DNA from: JAHIVN01 sp018816645
GTDB lineage: Bacteria; Patescibacteriota; Dojkabacteria; JAHIVN01
Direction: 5' to 3'
Length of the DNA stretch: 64,000 bases
Assembly: GCA_043816305.1 (NCBI GenBank)
Contig: JBDRHZ010000028.1
Coordinates: forward strand, 9,906-73,905
A program made the position numbers and the translations under genes. Below, piece by piece: positions 9,138-17,596 of the stretch (its first letter is position 1; every line of letters begins with the position of its first letter). The notes below the pieces were generated by a model. That model worked only from the letters and a program-made list of their open reading frames with translations. It was not told the origin of the DNA and did no database searches.

Positions 9138-9962
9138 TTAACTCAATATGCAGCTAATTTCATCTAAATATTCATGTAAATTCTCATATTGCTTAAATGG
9201 GTAAGTACTTCTTAACGAAGAAATACCACTACCAATTAGATTTATCAGAGTACCTCTGAAATATTCTCTATCAGCAGGAGGAAATACTTTCATAGGATTC
9301 TCAGTATCATACTGTCCAGTTGCAACATATAATCGTATAACATCCTCAAGATATTCAACCATAGTATAAGCACCTTCAGGCAGAATAAATTCAAAATCAT
9401 GTAAAGACAGTACGATTACAGGGACACCTAATATTGTATTGATACTGTGTTCCTTTTTCGAGTGATCTTGTGATTGCATAGTTACATCTAGCAGAAGGAT
9501 CGGATAATAAGTATCTCCTATCTGCTTCACCAGGAGTAGATTACCACCCTTTATACTTCCATCTGTAATCCTGATATTATCTGGTACAAATGTGATGAAG
9601 TGGTCATCATCTAGAATCATGTTTAACACATCCCTGATCAACATCACAGCTGCATCAGCACGTGCAAATCGCTCTTCATTATGATCAACAGGAGCTTCTG
9701 CTAGCAACCATTTTCTCAAACGTTGAGTTCTGTCTTCAGCTACATCTCCTTCAAAAACATAGGCCCGTCCACTTGCAAGAGTTAATTCTATCTGATGAGT
9801 AGACAGAGGACGAAATCTATCATAGAAAAGTTTTATGTTTGTTACAATTTGCTGTCTGGTCAACACCCGGTCAAGAATATCGACAGTCCTACTTCCACTA
9901 AGTTGGGCCATAGCCTCAGCATAACTCGTTGCATCATCAACAATTATACACTCTTCGATCAA
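9138..9962 (-). CDS. Orphan protein, unknown function
   Basis: 274 residues starting at TTG 9962 (MIEECIIVDD); no nearby ATG fits better. Soluble, acidic, with no signal peptide or TM segment. A strand-rich middle (ILLLDVTMQSQDHSKKEH, then GVPVIVLSLHDFEF) could belong to an alpha/beta fold; I recognise no family. It follows uvrB's 5' end by 12 bp on the same strand. A TATAAT-like box lies upstream in the AT-rich region 9963-10010. Probably real given the long open frame and protein-like composition. Confidence 0.6.
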   Translation of the reverse strand: MIEECIIVDDATSYAEAMAQLSGSRTVDILDRVLTRQQIVTNIKLFYDRFRPLSTHQIELTLASGRAYVFEGDVAEDRTQRLRKWLLAEAPVDHNEERFARADAAVMLIRDVLNMILDDDHFITFVPDNIRITDGSIKGGNLLLVKQIGDTYYPILLLDVTMQSQDHSKKEHSINTILGVPVIVLSLHDFEFILPEGAYTMVEYLEDVIRLYVATGQYDTENPMKVFPPADREYFRGTLINLIGSGISSLRSTYPFKQYENLHEYLDEISCILS

Positions 9963-10053
9963 TTTTATATTATAAATAGTTATTTAAACCAAATTATAAC
10001 ATAAATTTCAAAGTTGGTATGTGAAAGTAAGTAGGAAGATTTGGAATATATGG

Positions 10054-10671
10054 CTAATATCTCTTGTATCTTCGATTTTGATCTGAAATACCCGGCACTA
10101 AATCCACGGGGCACACTCCTCCCATTCTCACAGTTGGCGGTCTAACGAGGCTATTCCTATTAGTATGTCTTGTATGAGTGGTTCTGAGCTGTATGTCTTC
10201 AACCAACTTGCGACGTGATTGCTCAGGCAATCGAACTTGTTCAACAGGCAGGATATCTCCTGGCTGAAGTAGTACTCCACCTATCCGGCAAACCTGTCTT
10301 CTCAACTGCTCAGTTACTGTGACACCCTCTCGACTTCTTCCATTCCCAGTCACACTAACTGCAAACTGCAAGTTACTTGAATTCACAGTAATAATATCTG
10401 CTACGCCACTTCCATTACCAGAAACATTCAGTGTGATATCACACGCTTGTCCCGACCAACCACCGTTACCATCAGAGTACATCCGAACAGCAAGATACCA
10501 TAGAGCCCTTGCTGCTTCAACACAATCCTGTACACTTCCAGCTCCAATAACCAATTCTTCACTTGCCACAAGATTTCTCGCTGCGTCAGGACTTCCAACA
10601 ACACCTAAGACCTGAAGCACTTGTGCTGTTGCAGCTACATCATAATTGTGACGCGTACCTTCCGATTCCAT
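10054..10671 (-). CDS. Orphan protein, unknown function
   Basis: 205 residues from ATG 10671 (MESEGTR). The first 65 residues look helical (repeated Ala, Val, Leu), the middle is rich in Gly, Asn, Ser and Thr with beta pattern, and the tail is basic (HTRHTNRNS and RRYKRY). No signal peptide or TM helix. A consensus -10 box (TATAAT, 10697-10702 on the minus strand) lies 25 bp upstream of the start. No family recognised. It belongs to the set of single orphan genes starting Met-Glu seen across the window. Confidence 0.55.
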   Translation of the reverse strand: MESEGTRHNYDVAATAQVLQVLGVVGSPDAARNLVASEELVIGAGSVQDCVEAARALWYLAVRMYSDGNGGWSGQACDITLNVSGNGSGVADIITVNSSNLQFAVSVTGNGRSREGVTVTEQLRRQVCRIGGVLLQPGDILPVEQVRLPEQSRRKLVEDIQLRTTHTRHTNRNSLVRPPTVRMGGVCPVDLVPGISDQNRRYKRY

Positions 10672-10744
10672 AACTTTACTAACTTACTATCGGTCGATTA
10701 TATCATGTATATAGAACCGTGTATAGAATATCTAGCCTATCATG

Positions 10745-11365
10745 CTAAAGCACTTTAACTCGCATATGGTAACAGCTCCTACCGTCGGAAAACCCAAGCT
10801 TCTTGGCCCAGGAGCTGGGGTAGGTTTTCAAAAGAGAGCTATATAGTTTTTGTATCCTAACAGTGTCCATCCCCATTTCAAACAATTTTTTTGGAAGAAT
10901 ATTATAAATGTAATTCTTACTCAGTTGAGGTAAATTCAGTCGATCGACTTCAGTTTTGTCTTTCAGCCCATCATAGCCAAATACTATGTCAATATTTGCA
11001 CCTTTCTTGCAGATCCTCTTGATGTTTTCCCATATCCTTTCATCTACATTTACTATTCCTGCAAGCAGGCTTCCCCAAGGGAAATTTACAAAAACCTGAT
11101 TTGCCACAGCTGTTAGATCTTCTGGCAGATACTCAACTGCTGATCGGATAAACAATACATTTGGAAGTCCGCCTTTCTGAGGTTTTCTATATATTCGCCG
11201 GGATACGTCAGCAAGCGGTTTTGTGCTTGAATCTACACCTATAACAAATTTCTCCGGATTCTTTTTCGCAAGTTTATATGCGAATTTACCATCACCACTC
11301 CCTATATCAACGATTACACCTTTTGATTTGAGATTGAAACTAGTCATAACACATTTTAACAGCAA
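10745..11365 (-). CDS. 16S rRNA (adenine1408-N1)-methyltransferase-like protein (KamA/NpmA family)
   Basis: Class I SAM methyltransferase of 206 residues. Motif I DIGSGDGKF (20-28) and an acidic residue after strand 2 (IGVD, D45) bind SAM. The stretch RKPQKGGLPNVLF, the NFPWGSLL motif (94-101, Trp97) and a late SSWAKKL Trp (Trp186) followed by GR (195-196) are colinear with NpmA/KamB, enzymes that methylate N1 of A1408 in 16S rRNA and give aminoglycoside resistance. In NpmA the two tryptophans clamp the flipped adenine. Family call is strong; real target and resistance phenotype are inferred. Confidence 0.85.
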   Translation of the reverse strand: MLLKCVMTSFNLKSKGVIVDIGSGDGKFAYKLAKKNPEKFVIGVDSSTKPLADVSRRIYRKPQKGGLPNVLFIRSAVEYLPEDLTAVANQVFVNFPWGSLLAGIVNVDERIWENIKRICKKGANIDIVFGYDGLKDKTEVDRLNLPQLSKNYIYNILPKKLFEMGMDTVRIQKLYSSLLKTYPSSWAKKLGFSDGRSCYHMRVKVL

Positions 11366-11383
11366 TCAGATGAAAGAACTATG

Positions 11384-11425
11384 TATCTGGTATCTGGTAT
11401 CTGGTATCTGGTTACCAGCTACCTT
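11384..11425. repeat. TATCTGG 7-bp tandem repeat (four copies) with inverted end
   Basis: Four exact copies of TATCTGG (11384-11411) are followed by TTACCAGCTACC, which is complementary to CTGGTAA-type units, so the block can fold. Related blocks occur at 29938-30054, 37682-37746 and 44885-44930. The rest of 11426-11617 holds no gene I can support. Confidence 0.8.
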
Positions 11426-11617
11426 CGTGATCATGCTACTTTTACGCTCGTGTCTTTTGTAACATTTCAATAATATCTACAGGAGAATACTCACACTGTG
11501 GAACGATATAGTTTTGAATCAATCATCAAAATTCGTGCTTTAGGATTCTATCAATTTTCTTGCCTTTAATGATGTACATTACTACAGTATATCAACTTCA
11601 GGTAGTCCAATCAAGGC

Positions 11618-12118
11618 TCAGCTCTCCTTCAAGATCCATAATTGAACTTCCCCAGCAGGGTCTTTTTCAGTTTTTAGTCTACCATTCACAGCAATAGGCT
11701 TTCCGTCTCTATCAGGAACTACTAAATTACAAGTCATAAGAATAGGAACAGCTCTACTGTCACCAGTTTCAACAGCGAGCATTGTTTCCTCTACCAAAAC
11801 GGCACCTTGACTCCAAGGCAATACTCCTAAGCTTTCCCATTTAAAGCCTGCTTGATCTTCAGCATATGTACGAAGTGTAGGAACATAATTTCTTGGTTGG
11901 TTGCCAGGTCGCTGAGTATCAGACATTTGTCCATCGTGACGATAAAAGCCAGTTTCAAAACCTACATGACCAAATCTGTGTCCATTGAGTCCACCGTGAC
12001 AATCTACTGAATGGATTGCAGGCCAAAGTTCCTTCATCACTACTTGGCTTCCACAACTATTTGGTCCAAATACTTCCCATCCATGTCTACTCGAAATTTC
12101 ATAAGCTACTAAACTCAT
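11618..12118 (-). CDS. Orphan protein, unknown function
   Basis: 166 residues from ATG 12118; a TTG three bases upstream is possible. Rich in His, Trp and Gly (for example HGGLNGHRFGHVGFETGFYRH), with no signal peptide or TM segment. The His-rich stretch could bind metal, but the pattern matches no family I know. It stands alone between AT-rich spacers on the minus strand. Composition argues for a real protein. Confidence 0.5.
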   Translation of the reverse strand: MSLVAYEISSRHGWEVFGPNSCGSQVVMKELWPAIHSVDCHGGLNGHRFGHVGFETGFYRHDGQMSDTQRPGNQPRNYVPTLRTYAEDQAGFKWESLGVLPWSQGAVLVEETMLAVETGDSRAVPILMTCNLVVPDRDGKPIAVNGRLKTEKDPAGEVQLWILKES

Positions 12119-12188
12119 CAATGGCTAATGTAATAATTTATTTCTCAAATACCTGCTCAGTAACACAAGTATCTGCAAATTTCTTACA

Positions 12189-12398
12189 TTAGTTCTCTGA
12201 GCTGCCCACGCTCAACACAATAATGATTATATAGAGGATGTATATAAAATCAATATATAATGTACAAAGGATATATACACTGCATGTGATCGTACCATGA
12301 ACTTGCCTTTCACATGTTTTGCATTCAAAATAAACCTTTTTCCTAAAAGAGTTTCTACAAAATGTGCAGATAGGCCTATCAATTATTTTATCTAGCAC
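12189..12398 (-). CDS. Possible small zinc-finger-like protein or fragment
   Basis: A 69-residue frame whose first 35 residues contain C-x2-C and C-x2-C pairs (CTFC and CKTC) in a basic context, typical of a small zinc ribbon. The second half is a low-complexity Ile/Tyr/Leu run encoded by ATATAT-rich DNA, so the gene may be a remnant with a random tail. Weak support. Confidence 0.25.
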   Translation of the reverse strand: MLDKIIDRPICTFCRNSFRKKVYFECKTCERQVHGTITCSVYILCTLYIDFIYILYIIIIVLSVGSSEN

Positions 12399-12484
12399 TT
12401 TAGTTTACTGCATAATGCGTTGACAGACCTCCAATTCTATCTTGATCATATTAATTGTTCATATGTGCCTGGCCTCTAGGATGA

Positions 12485-12490
12485 TATAAT
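12485..12490 (+). promoter_or_regulatory. -10 box of the orphan gene at 12515
   Basis: TATAAT preceded by TGA, an extended -10 type, 24 bp before the ATG. No Shine-Dalgarno sequence follows, so the 5' UTR would be under 20 nt. Confidence 0.55.
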
Positions 12491-12514
12491 CAGATCAGAA
12501 CATAATAGATAGCT

Positions 12515-13219
12515 ATGGAAATAGAATTTCTCGAACCTACAACAATTACATTTGGAAACAGGATCTTAAGTCGTTCACCTTATGATTTATTTATAACTCT
12601 TGCTGCCTCTGGGTCTTTACTAGTCGCTCTTCGGGGTACAGAAGCTTTACCATGCAACTTAAGCTCAGTAGTGAGCGGAGAGCTCGTTATCTCATCGTCA
12701 GGATATGAGTTGCTTGTCACAACAAGAGAAAAGCAAAGCAATGACGTTATATATTCAGTAAACACTTGGTTCCAGATTTCAGCTGATGGTTCTATAACTC
12801 AGGCAATACAAGTATCTACGCAAATCGACAAGCCTGGTTCTGAGATTGACTCGCATTCACATACACGAGTTGCATTAGAATATCTGCTGCTGCATCCGGA
12901 TGAAATTGAATCAACAAGCACAAGACCTAGTTTAAACATCCAACAACTCGATATTTCCCAGTCAAATCAAAACAATTATGGTCCCGAGAATATTCTACTT
13001 TTAGTACAAAGATTAACCGACCTTTATGGAGAGAAATGTATATATAGTCTAGTCATGATAGATAAAATCATCGAACAACGATTGACAAGAAATGTTCTCA
13101 AAAATCTTCTCCTCTTCAAATTGGGGCAGATAAGCGGAAATATAGGTTTAAAGAGACTCAGAGTTAAACTCCTAGTAAAGATTCAACCCCGCTTATATTC
13201 TTTGAGCAACGTAGAGTAA
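12515..13219 (+). CDS. Orphan protein, unknown function
   Basis: 234 residues from ATG 12515 (MEIEFLEP). The first 110 residues have alternating beta pattern, with a middle DSHSHTR segment; the last 60 are helical and basic. No signal peptide. The 3' end overlaps the 3' end of convergent tgt by 37 bp, which places the last 12 residues on tgt's coding strand complement. A -10 box sits 24 bp upstream. No family recognised. Confidence 0.6.
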   Translation: MEIEFLEPTTITFGNRILSRSPYDLFITLAASGSLLVALRGTEALPCNLSSVVSGELVISSSGYELLVTTREKQSNDVIYSVNTWFQISADGSITQAIQVSTQIDKPGSEIDSHSHTRVALEYLLLHPDEIESTSTRPSLNIQQLDISQSNQNNYGPENILLLVQRLTDLYGEKCIYSLVMIDKIIEQRLTRNVLKNLLLFKLGQISGNIGLKRLRVKLLVKIQPRLYSLSNVE

Positions 13220-14292
13220 TACCTCAGATTGTGAATACTGCACAGACGCATACACGAAATCTCCTTTGCCTTGAAAAGGTTATGCAGATATGCCCTGGAG
13301 GCGCCTGGTCTTCTGTCACGGATCTTGCAGGCTTCACAGTCACATTCACGATCTATCTGTCTGTTATCGTATCTATATTTACTGCTTTTCAGATTTATGC
13401 CTCCGAATGAAGTATAACAGTATCCATGCCTTCCATTCCTAGTCGGGACTACACAGTCAAACAGATCAAAGCCTTCTTCAACGCAAAACCGTACATCATC
13501 CGGCTTGCCTACCCCCATACCGTATCGAACCTTGTCCTCAGGAACAAGTTGGGCGAAATGAGCAAGCATTTCCCTGGTAGTTTTTCTGTCATCTTTGAGA
13601 AGAATTCCTCCATAACCATAGCCATCAAACCCGATTTCTATCAAAGCTGCAGAACACTTCTCTCGGAGTTCTTTGTAATTTCCGCCTTGTATAACGGAGA
13701 AGAGCAGTGGACGTTTGTATTTTTCAGGACTATCAAACTTCTCATCATTCAGCTGGTACCGCTTAAAAAACGCAGCCTTCGCACGCTTCGCCCACTCAAT
13801 CGTTAAATCAACGGCCCGTTTATTCTCCTTCATTGTAGCACTTCCGATGATCGGATCATCTAGAACAACAAAGATATCTGATCTCAGGTTTGCCTGAATG
13901 TTAATTGACTCTTCTGGTGTCAAAAGATGCTTCTTCCCATCAGTAGGCATGATAAATTCAGCTCCTTCTTCGCTAACTTTCCCGTTTCCGGATTGATGAA
14001 TCAAAGAGAATACCTGCCAGCCTCCGCTGTCTGTAAGAATCGGTCTCTGCCAATTTAGGAAATTGTGAAGGCCTCCCATTCTCTTGATATAGCCGTCTCC
14101 TGGTTTGATGCTCATATGAAGCGTAGTGGTCAAGATCTGTTCAATTCCAGCTTTACTCACATCTTCAAATGAGAGAGTCTTCACCGCACCATAAGTCGCA
14201 TCCGGAAGAAATGCTGGAGTACGTATGTCTCCGTGCTGTGTTTTCAGAACTCCGACACGTCTTTTGTTTTGTGATAAAAGTATTTTAAACAA
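13183..14292 (-). CDS. tgt: Queuine/preQ1 tRNA-ribosyltransferase
   Basis: Swaps guanine-34 of GUN tRNAs for a queuosine precursor. Catalytic signature DSGGWQVFSL (DSGGFQ in most) near residue 88, the second active-site segment FDCVVPTRNGRHG near 280, and the zinc site C-x-C-x2-C plus His (CDCEACK, later CSIHN) are all visible. Length 369 is normal for bacterial TGT. No queuosine-biosynthesis gene is in the window, so the base precursor may be salvaged. Confidence 0.96.
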   Translation of the reverse strand: MFKILLSQNKRRVGVLKTQHGDIRTPAFLPDATYGAVKTLSFEDVSKAGIEQILTTTLHMSIKPGDGYIKRMGGLHNFLNWQRPILTDSGGWQVFSLIHQSGNGKVSEEGAEFIMPTDGKKHLLTPEESINIQANLRSDIFVVLDDPIIGSATMKENKRAVDLTIEWAKRAKAAFFKRYQLNDEKFDSPEKYKRPLLFSVIQGGNYKELREKCSAALIEIGFDGYGYGGILLKDDRKTTREMLAHFAQLVPEDKVRYGMGVGKPDDVRFCVEEGFDLFDCVVPTRNGRHGYCYTSFGGINLKSSKYRYDNRQIDRECDCEACKIRDRRPGASRAYLHNLFKAKEISCMRLCSIHNLRYYSTLLKEYKRG

Positions 14293-14560
14293 AGAATGAG
14301 TGAAAAGTTAAATGGTTATATAGATTTATGGCAAAATTGTTTGATAGAATGATAGAAATTAGTAAGAAATTTATTACATAGTTGCTTGACTACCTGACTA
14401 TCTAGCTATCTACTTCTCTAATTACTAACACTCCCCAAGGATATCAAATAAAACGTGGGATTCAAAGCTACTACTCCTAAACTATCTAAATATTCAAAAA
14501 AGAATTTAGCAACTTACTATGTAACTATCCAACTATGTTATTTTGTAGCCACTTCCGGTC
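14293..14560. other. Intergenic region, CTAT-rich, no gene seen
   Basis: 268 bp upstream of tgt and downstream of the SIMPL gene. It contains runs such as TTGACTACCTGACTATCTAGCTATCTACTTCTCTAATTAC, built like the spacers at 6893-6970 and 39098-39190. I see no open frame or RNA. Confidence 0.4.
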
Positions 14561-15349
14561 TTATCCTATGCCAAACTTCACATTGAGGCGGATAGAAATC
14601 TCAAGCTGACCGGTCGATATCTCTGTCTGTACTTCATCAGCGCTCTCAAATGATCGTGCCACGTTCTGTTGTGTATACTGAGAAGCATAATCAATAGAAG
14701 CATCAGATATTGATAGTGGATCTAAAAGCTCAACCTCTGCCATATCAGCTAACTCACCAGCTTTCTGTTTTGCCTTTCCAAAAGCCAATTCTCTCGCCTG
14801 TGTGAAGTAGTCACCTTTTTCCTCTATATCAAACCGTATCCAGCCGATATAGACATTATCGATCTCCGAAACACTGTCAATGATATTTGCTACTTTCTCA
14901 GCCTTTTCATCGATTTTCTTCAATGTAACGTTTAGAGCCTGTGTAGCTCTTTGACCCTCTAGGTAGCTCTGCCCATTGCGATAGTCGTATTCAGGTGCAA
15001 GAGTCAAGTTTTGTGTCTTGATGTCTTCATCCTTTACTCCACCATCTTTCAACTTCTTTTTGATTGAAGCTATCTTCTCGTTTACTGCACTTAGAGCTTC
15101 TTTGCTTGTCGGCTTGAGTTCTGAAATACTTACATTGAACTCTACCATATCCGGCTTTGCATAGACCTTGCCATCTCCAGTTACTGAAATTGAATTGAGT
15201 ATCTCTCCTTCATCTGTTACACCTGTGCCTATATTCTTTATGTAGAATTTGGTGCCCTTGACGATAAGTGTAGAGCCTAGGATAGTTGCACAGATAAGAA
15301 AAACTACTACAATGGCAGTAAGCTGATTTTTAAAGCTTGATATAGGCAT
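14561..15349 (-). CDS. SIMPL-domain (DUF541) membrane-anchored protein
   Basis: 262 residues. N-terminal TM segment (about 10-30), then the SIMPL/DUF541 core: SISVTGDGKVYAKPDMVEF opens the domain, followed by helical KLKDGGVKDEDIKTQNLTL, the YRNGQSYLEGQRATQALNV strand pair and the closing ISIRLNVKFGIG. Family members are periplasmic or surface proteins of unclear function (BP26, YggE) and can form oligomeric channels. Start ATG 15349 gives a standard signal anchor. Confidence 0.88.
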   Translation of the reverse strand: MPISSFKNQLTAIVVVFLICATILGSTLIVKGTKFYIKNIGTGVTDEGEILNSISVTGDGKVYAKPDMVEFNVSISELKPTSKEALSAVNEKIASIKKKLKDGGVKDEDIKTQNLTLAPEYDYRNGQSYLEGQRATQALNVTLKKIDEKAEKVANIIDSVSEIDNVYIGWIRFDIEEKGDYFTQARELAFGKAKQKAGELADMAEVELLDPLSISDASIDYASQYTQQNVARSFESADEVQTEISTGQLEISIRLNVKFGIG

Positions 15350-15477
15350 AGAACGCTTGGATAAATTTAGATATATAATATAGACACACTATGTTACACT
15401 TTTTTCAGTATTTCAACAATAGACATGTTCAGTTACAAAAATATGTGGTATAACCTTTTGGCAGAGAATGATAAAAC

Positions 15478-16149
15478 ATGGACTCAAAACTATTTAAAAG
15501 GATAAAGTTTGCTGGAACAATCCTTATAATTCTTACTATATTAATTGTACTTGGGATTCTCAGCAATAATATTTCAGTTGAAGAAGCTCAATCCTGGGTC
15601 TCATCATTTGGTATTCTTTCTCCTATCATTCTTGTGATTTTATGCATAGCTTCTATAGTTCTTAGTCCTCTTGTTGTAACACCATTCTGGATCGCCAGCA
15701 TCAAGTTATTTGGATTTTTCCCGAGTCTGCTATACATATCAATTGCAAACATTATCGGCCATTCAGCTAATTTCTGGATTGCTCGTATATGGGGACGACC
15801 TGTTGTCAGAAAGTTAGTAGGCGAAAAAGGCATCAAAGAAATCGACTCCTTCTCACAAGTAATCGGCAGAAAAGTACTGATTTTTTTGAGGATTATTGGA
15901 GGTCCAGCTGCAGATTATATTTCCTATGCTGCCGGCTTTACAAACATGAAATTTTCTTCATACGTACTTATTACGCTTGTATTTATGAAGCCTTGGACGA
16001 TCTTCAGCTTCTGGATGACCTACAGGGCTGTTGAGGCAGAGGAAATCAAGTCAACAGTTGGTTACTTTGTCATGCTCGCGATACTTACTATCCTTATCAC
16101 GTTTACTGTATCGCTTATCCTGTCTCGGAAAAAAAAGCAGATTAGGTGA
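15478..16149 (+). CDS. VTT/DedA-like membrane protein
   Basis: 223 residues with about five hydrophobic segments. The central part has the VTT (SNARE-associated) hallmark: a re-entrant loop with PFW and an amphipathic F-x-R-(I)-x-G-G-P segment (FLRIIGGPAADYISYAAGFTNM), typical of TVP38/DedA flippase-like proteins. These move lipid carriers such as undecaprenyl phosphate; the substrate here is inferred. Short 128-bp divergent region with the SIMPL gene. Confidence 0.85.
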   Translation: MDSKLFKRIKFAGTILIILTILIVLGILSNNISVEEAQSWVSSFGILSPIILVILCIASIVLSPLVVTPFWIASIKLFGFFPSLLYISIANIIGHSANFWIARIWGRPVVRKLVGEKGIKEIDSFSQVIGRKVLIFLRIIGGPAADYISYAAGFTNMKFSSYVLITLVFMKPWTIFSFWMTYRAVEAEEIKSTVGYFVMLAILTILITFTVSLILSRKKKQIR

Positions 16150-16251
16150 AATTGATTCGTAGGCATTTATATCTTCTCTGACTCAAAATTAAACTTGGAA
16201 AATGAGTATTGGCTTTTGTTTGGTCAATGGGATTTGGGAATTGGTAACGAG

Positions 16252-16659
16252 TTATTTCATAGGCACGTATTTCTTGAGTAAGGTCTCGAGATTTATATAG
16301 TCCTCTATAAACCAGCCCGGTTTTGAAGTAACCTTTACCCAGGTTTCACTCCCTAAATTTGAATGAATCTCTCCCGGTTTAATGGCTATATTTTGACCTT
16401 TCGACAAAGTATATTCTTTACTTCCCTTAAAAATCTTCAGAGAGCCTTTTACTACTTCATATGTTTCGGTGATAACATTATGGCAATGAATCGTAGAGTA
16501 ATCAATAACGGCAATGGCTACACTGTAATCAGCATGATCTGCAGTCGATTCAATCTCACAAATTATCTCCGTTGTTATACCTTTTGCATTCTTATTCTCA
16601 ATTATCGTCTTGCCCGGATACTCCCGCTTTAACCGTTCTAGAATTTTCTTAACCTGCAT
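16252..16659 (-). CDS. Small cupin-domain protein
   Basis: 135 residues from ATG 16659 (MQVKKILERL); an upstream frame extension is less likely. The cupin pattern is visible: HCHNVITETYEVVKGSLKIF (motif 1, with H-x-H and E), then KGQNIAIKPGEIHSN (motif 2 His). The metal ligands suggest a metal-binding barrel; substrate unknown. Convergent with the VTT gene and 44 bp downstream of rsmA. Confidence 0.82.
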   Translation of the reverse strand: MQVKKILERLKREYPGKTIIENKNAKGITTEIICEIESTADHADYSVAIAVIDYSTIHCHNVITETYEVVKGSLKIFKGSKEYTLSKGQNIAIKPGEIHSNLGSETWVKVTSKPGWFIEDYINLETLLKKYVPMK

Positions 16660-16703
16660 ATTTTGATAACAAAATATAAAGCTCACTGTCTACCCTTGAT
16701 TAA

Positions 16704-17519
16704 TCACGGACCTACTATCCTGCTGAATAATTTCTTCCACTGATCAAACGTGAGATTACTCCCTCTAGCATTCTCACTGATGTGAAATTCTTTGAAAATC
16801 TTAGTAAGCGCTGACTTTTCTATTCTATATATTGAACTCAGATTCTTGATCAACTTCTTCCGTGGATTCAGAAAAGCGGATCTAAGAAACTTTATGAATT
16901 TACTTATATTTGGCGTTTGAGATTTCCCGCCAGAGGCGGGCCAGCCTTTGGCTGGGAGATTCGAGATTTTTATTATCCCCCCGTCAACCTTTGGCATAGG
17001 ACTGAATACCTCTTTTGGAACAGTTCCTATGTACTTTGCACTTCCAAATATCTGAACATAGTTTGACAAGAATGTCCCCTTTGGCACTTTTGCACAGTAA
17101 TCTTCTGCTACCTCTTTTTGAATGAGCACTGTGATAGTATCTGGCCGAAATTCCATTTTCAGAAACTTTCTGATTATGAGTTTGGAAATGTTGTATGGAA
17201 GAGAGCCAATCAGTTTATAGCTTTTCACTCCGGCAAGTTCACGACTAACGTCTAAAGTCATGATATCTTTCCCCATGATTTTTACATTTTCTTCATCCTG
17301 AAATCTATTTTTGAGCATGTGTACAAAGCGCTCATCGTATTCTACAGCTACAAGTTTTCCTACTTCATTTGCAAGATACTGCGTCAGAACACCTGCTCCC
17401 GGCCCAACTTCCAGAACAACATCATCTTTTGACAGGTCAGCTGCTTCGATTATTTTCAGAGCAAATGATCTGTCCGTCAGAAAATTCTGCCCTAACTCCT
17501 TTTTATGCTTTATATCCAT
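16704..17519 (-). CDS. rsmA: 16S rRNA dimethyladenosine transferase
   Basis: Dimethylates the two adjacent adenines in helix 45 of 16S rRNA. From ATG 17519 the protein begins with KKELGQNFLTD, has SAM motif EVGPGAGVLTQYL, the acceptor motif GSLPYNIS, and the C-terminal FLRSAFLNPRKKLIKNL helix. An AAGGCAG sequence lies just upstream of this start; a longer in-frame extension is unlikely. About 20 residues (about 183-203) between VDGGIIKI and the FIKFLRSAF helix are encoded by an inserted palindromic repeat. Confidence 0.96.
   Translation of the reverse strand: MDIKHKKELGQNFLTDRSFALKIIEAADLSKDDVVLEVGPGAGVLTQYLANEVGKLVAVEYDERFVHMLKNRFQDEENVKIMGKDIMTLDVSRELAGVKSYKLIGSLPYNISKLIIRKFLKMEFRPDTITVLIQKEVAEDYCAKVPKGTFLSNYVQIFGSAKYIGTVPKEVFSPMPKVDGGIIKISNLPAKGWPASGGKSQTPNISKFIKFLRSAFLNPRKKLIKNLSSIYRIEKSALTKIFKEFHISENARGSNLTFDQWKKLFSRIVGP
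16916..16970. repeat. Palindromic repeat inserted in frame within rsmA
   Basis: Two perfect 6-bp-stem hairpins in tandem: CCCGCC-AGA-GGCGGG (16926-16940) and CCAGCC-TTT-GGCTGG (16941-16955), flanked by TTTGAGATTT on the left and TTCGAGATTTT on the right. It translates into non-conserved residues of RsmA. Its flanks and AGA-loop stem match the insertion in uvrB. Confidence 0.82.
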
Positions 17520-17596
17520 TTTTCTGCCTTGTAGGCGGATTAAATACAGTAGTATAACGATTGTATGACTATTATTACACAATTGCTTAACAGTTG

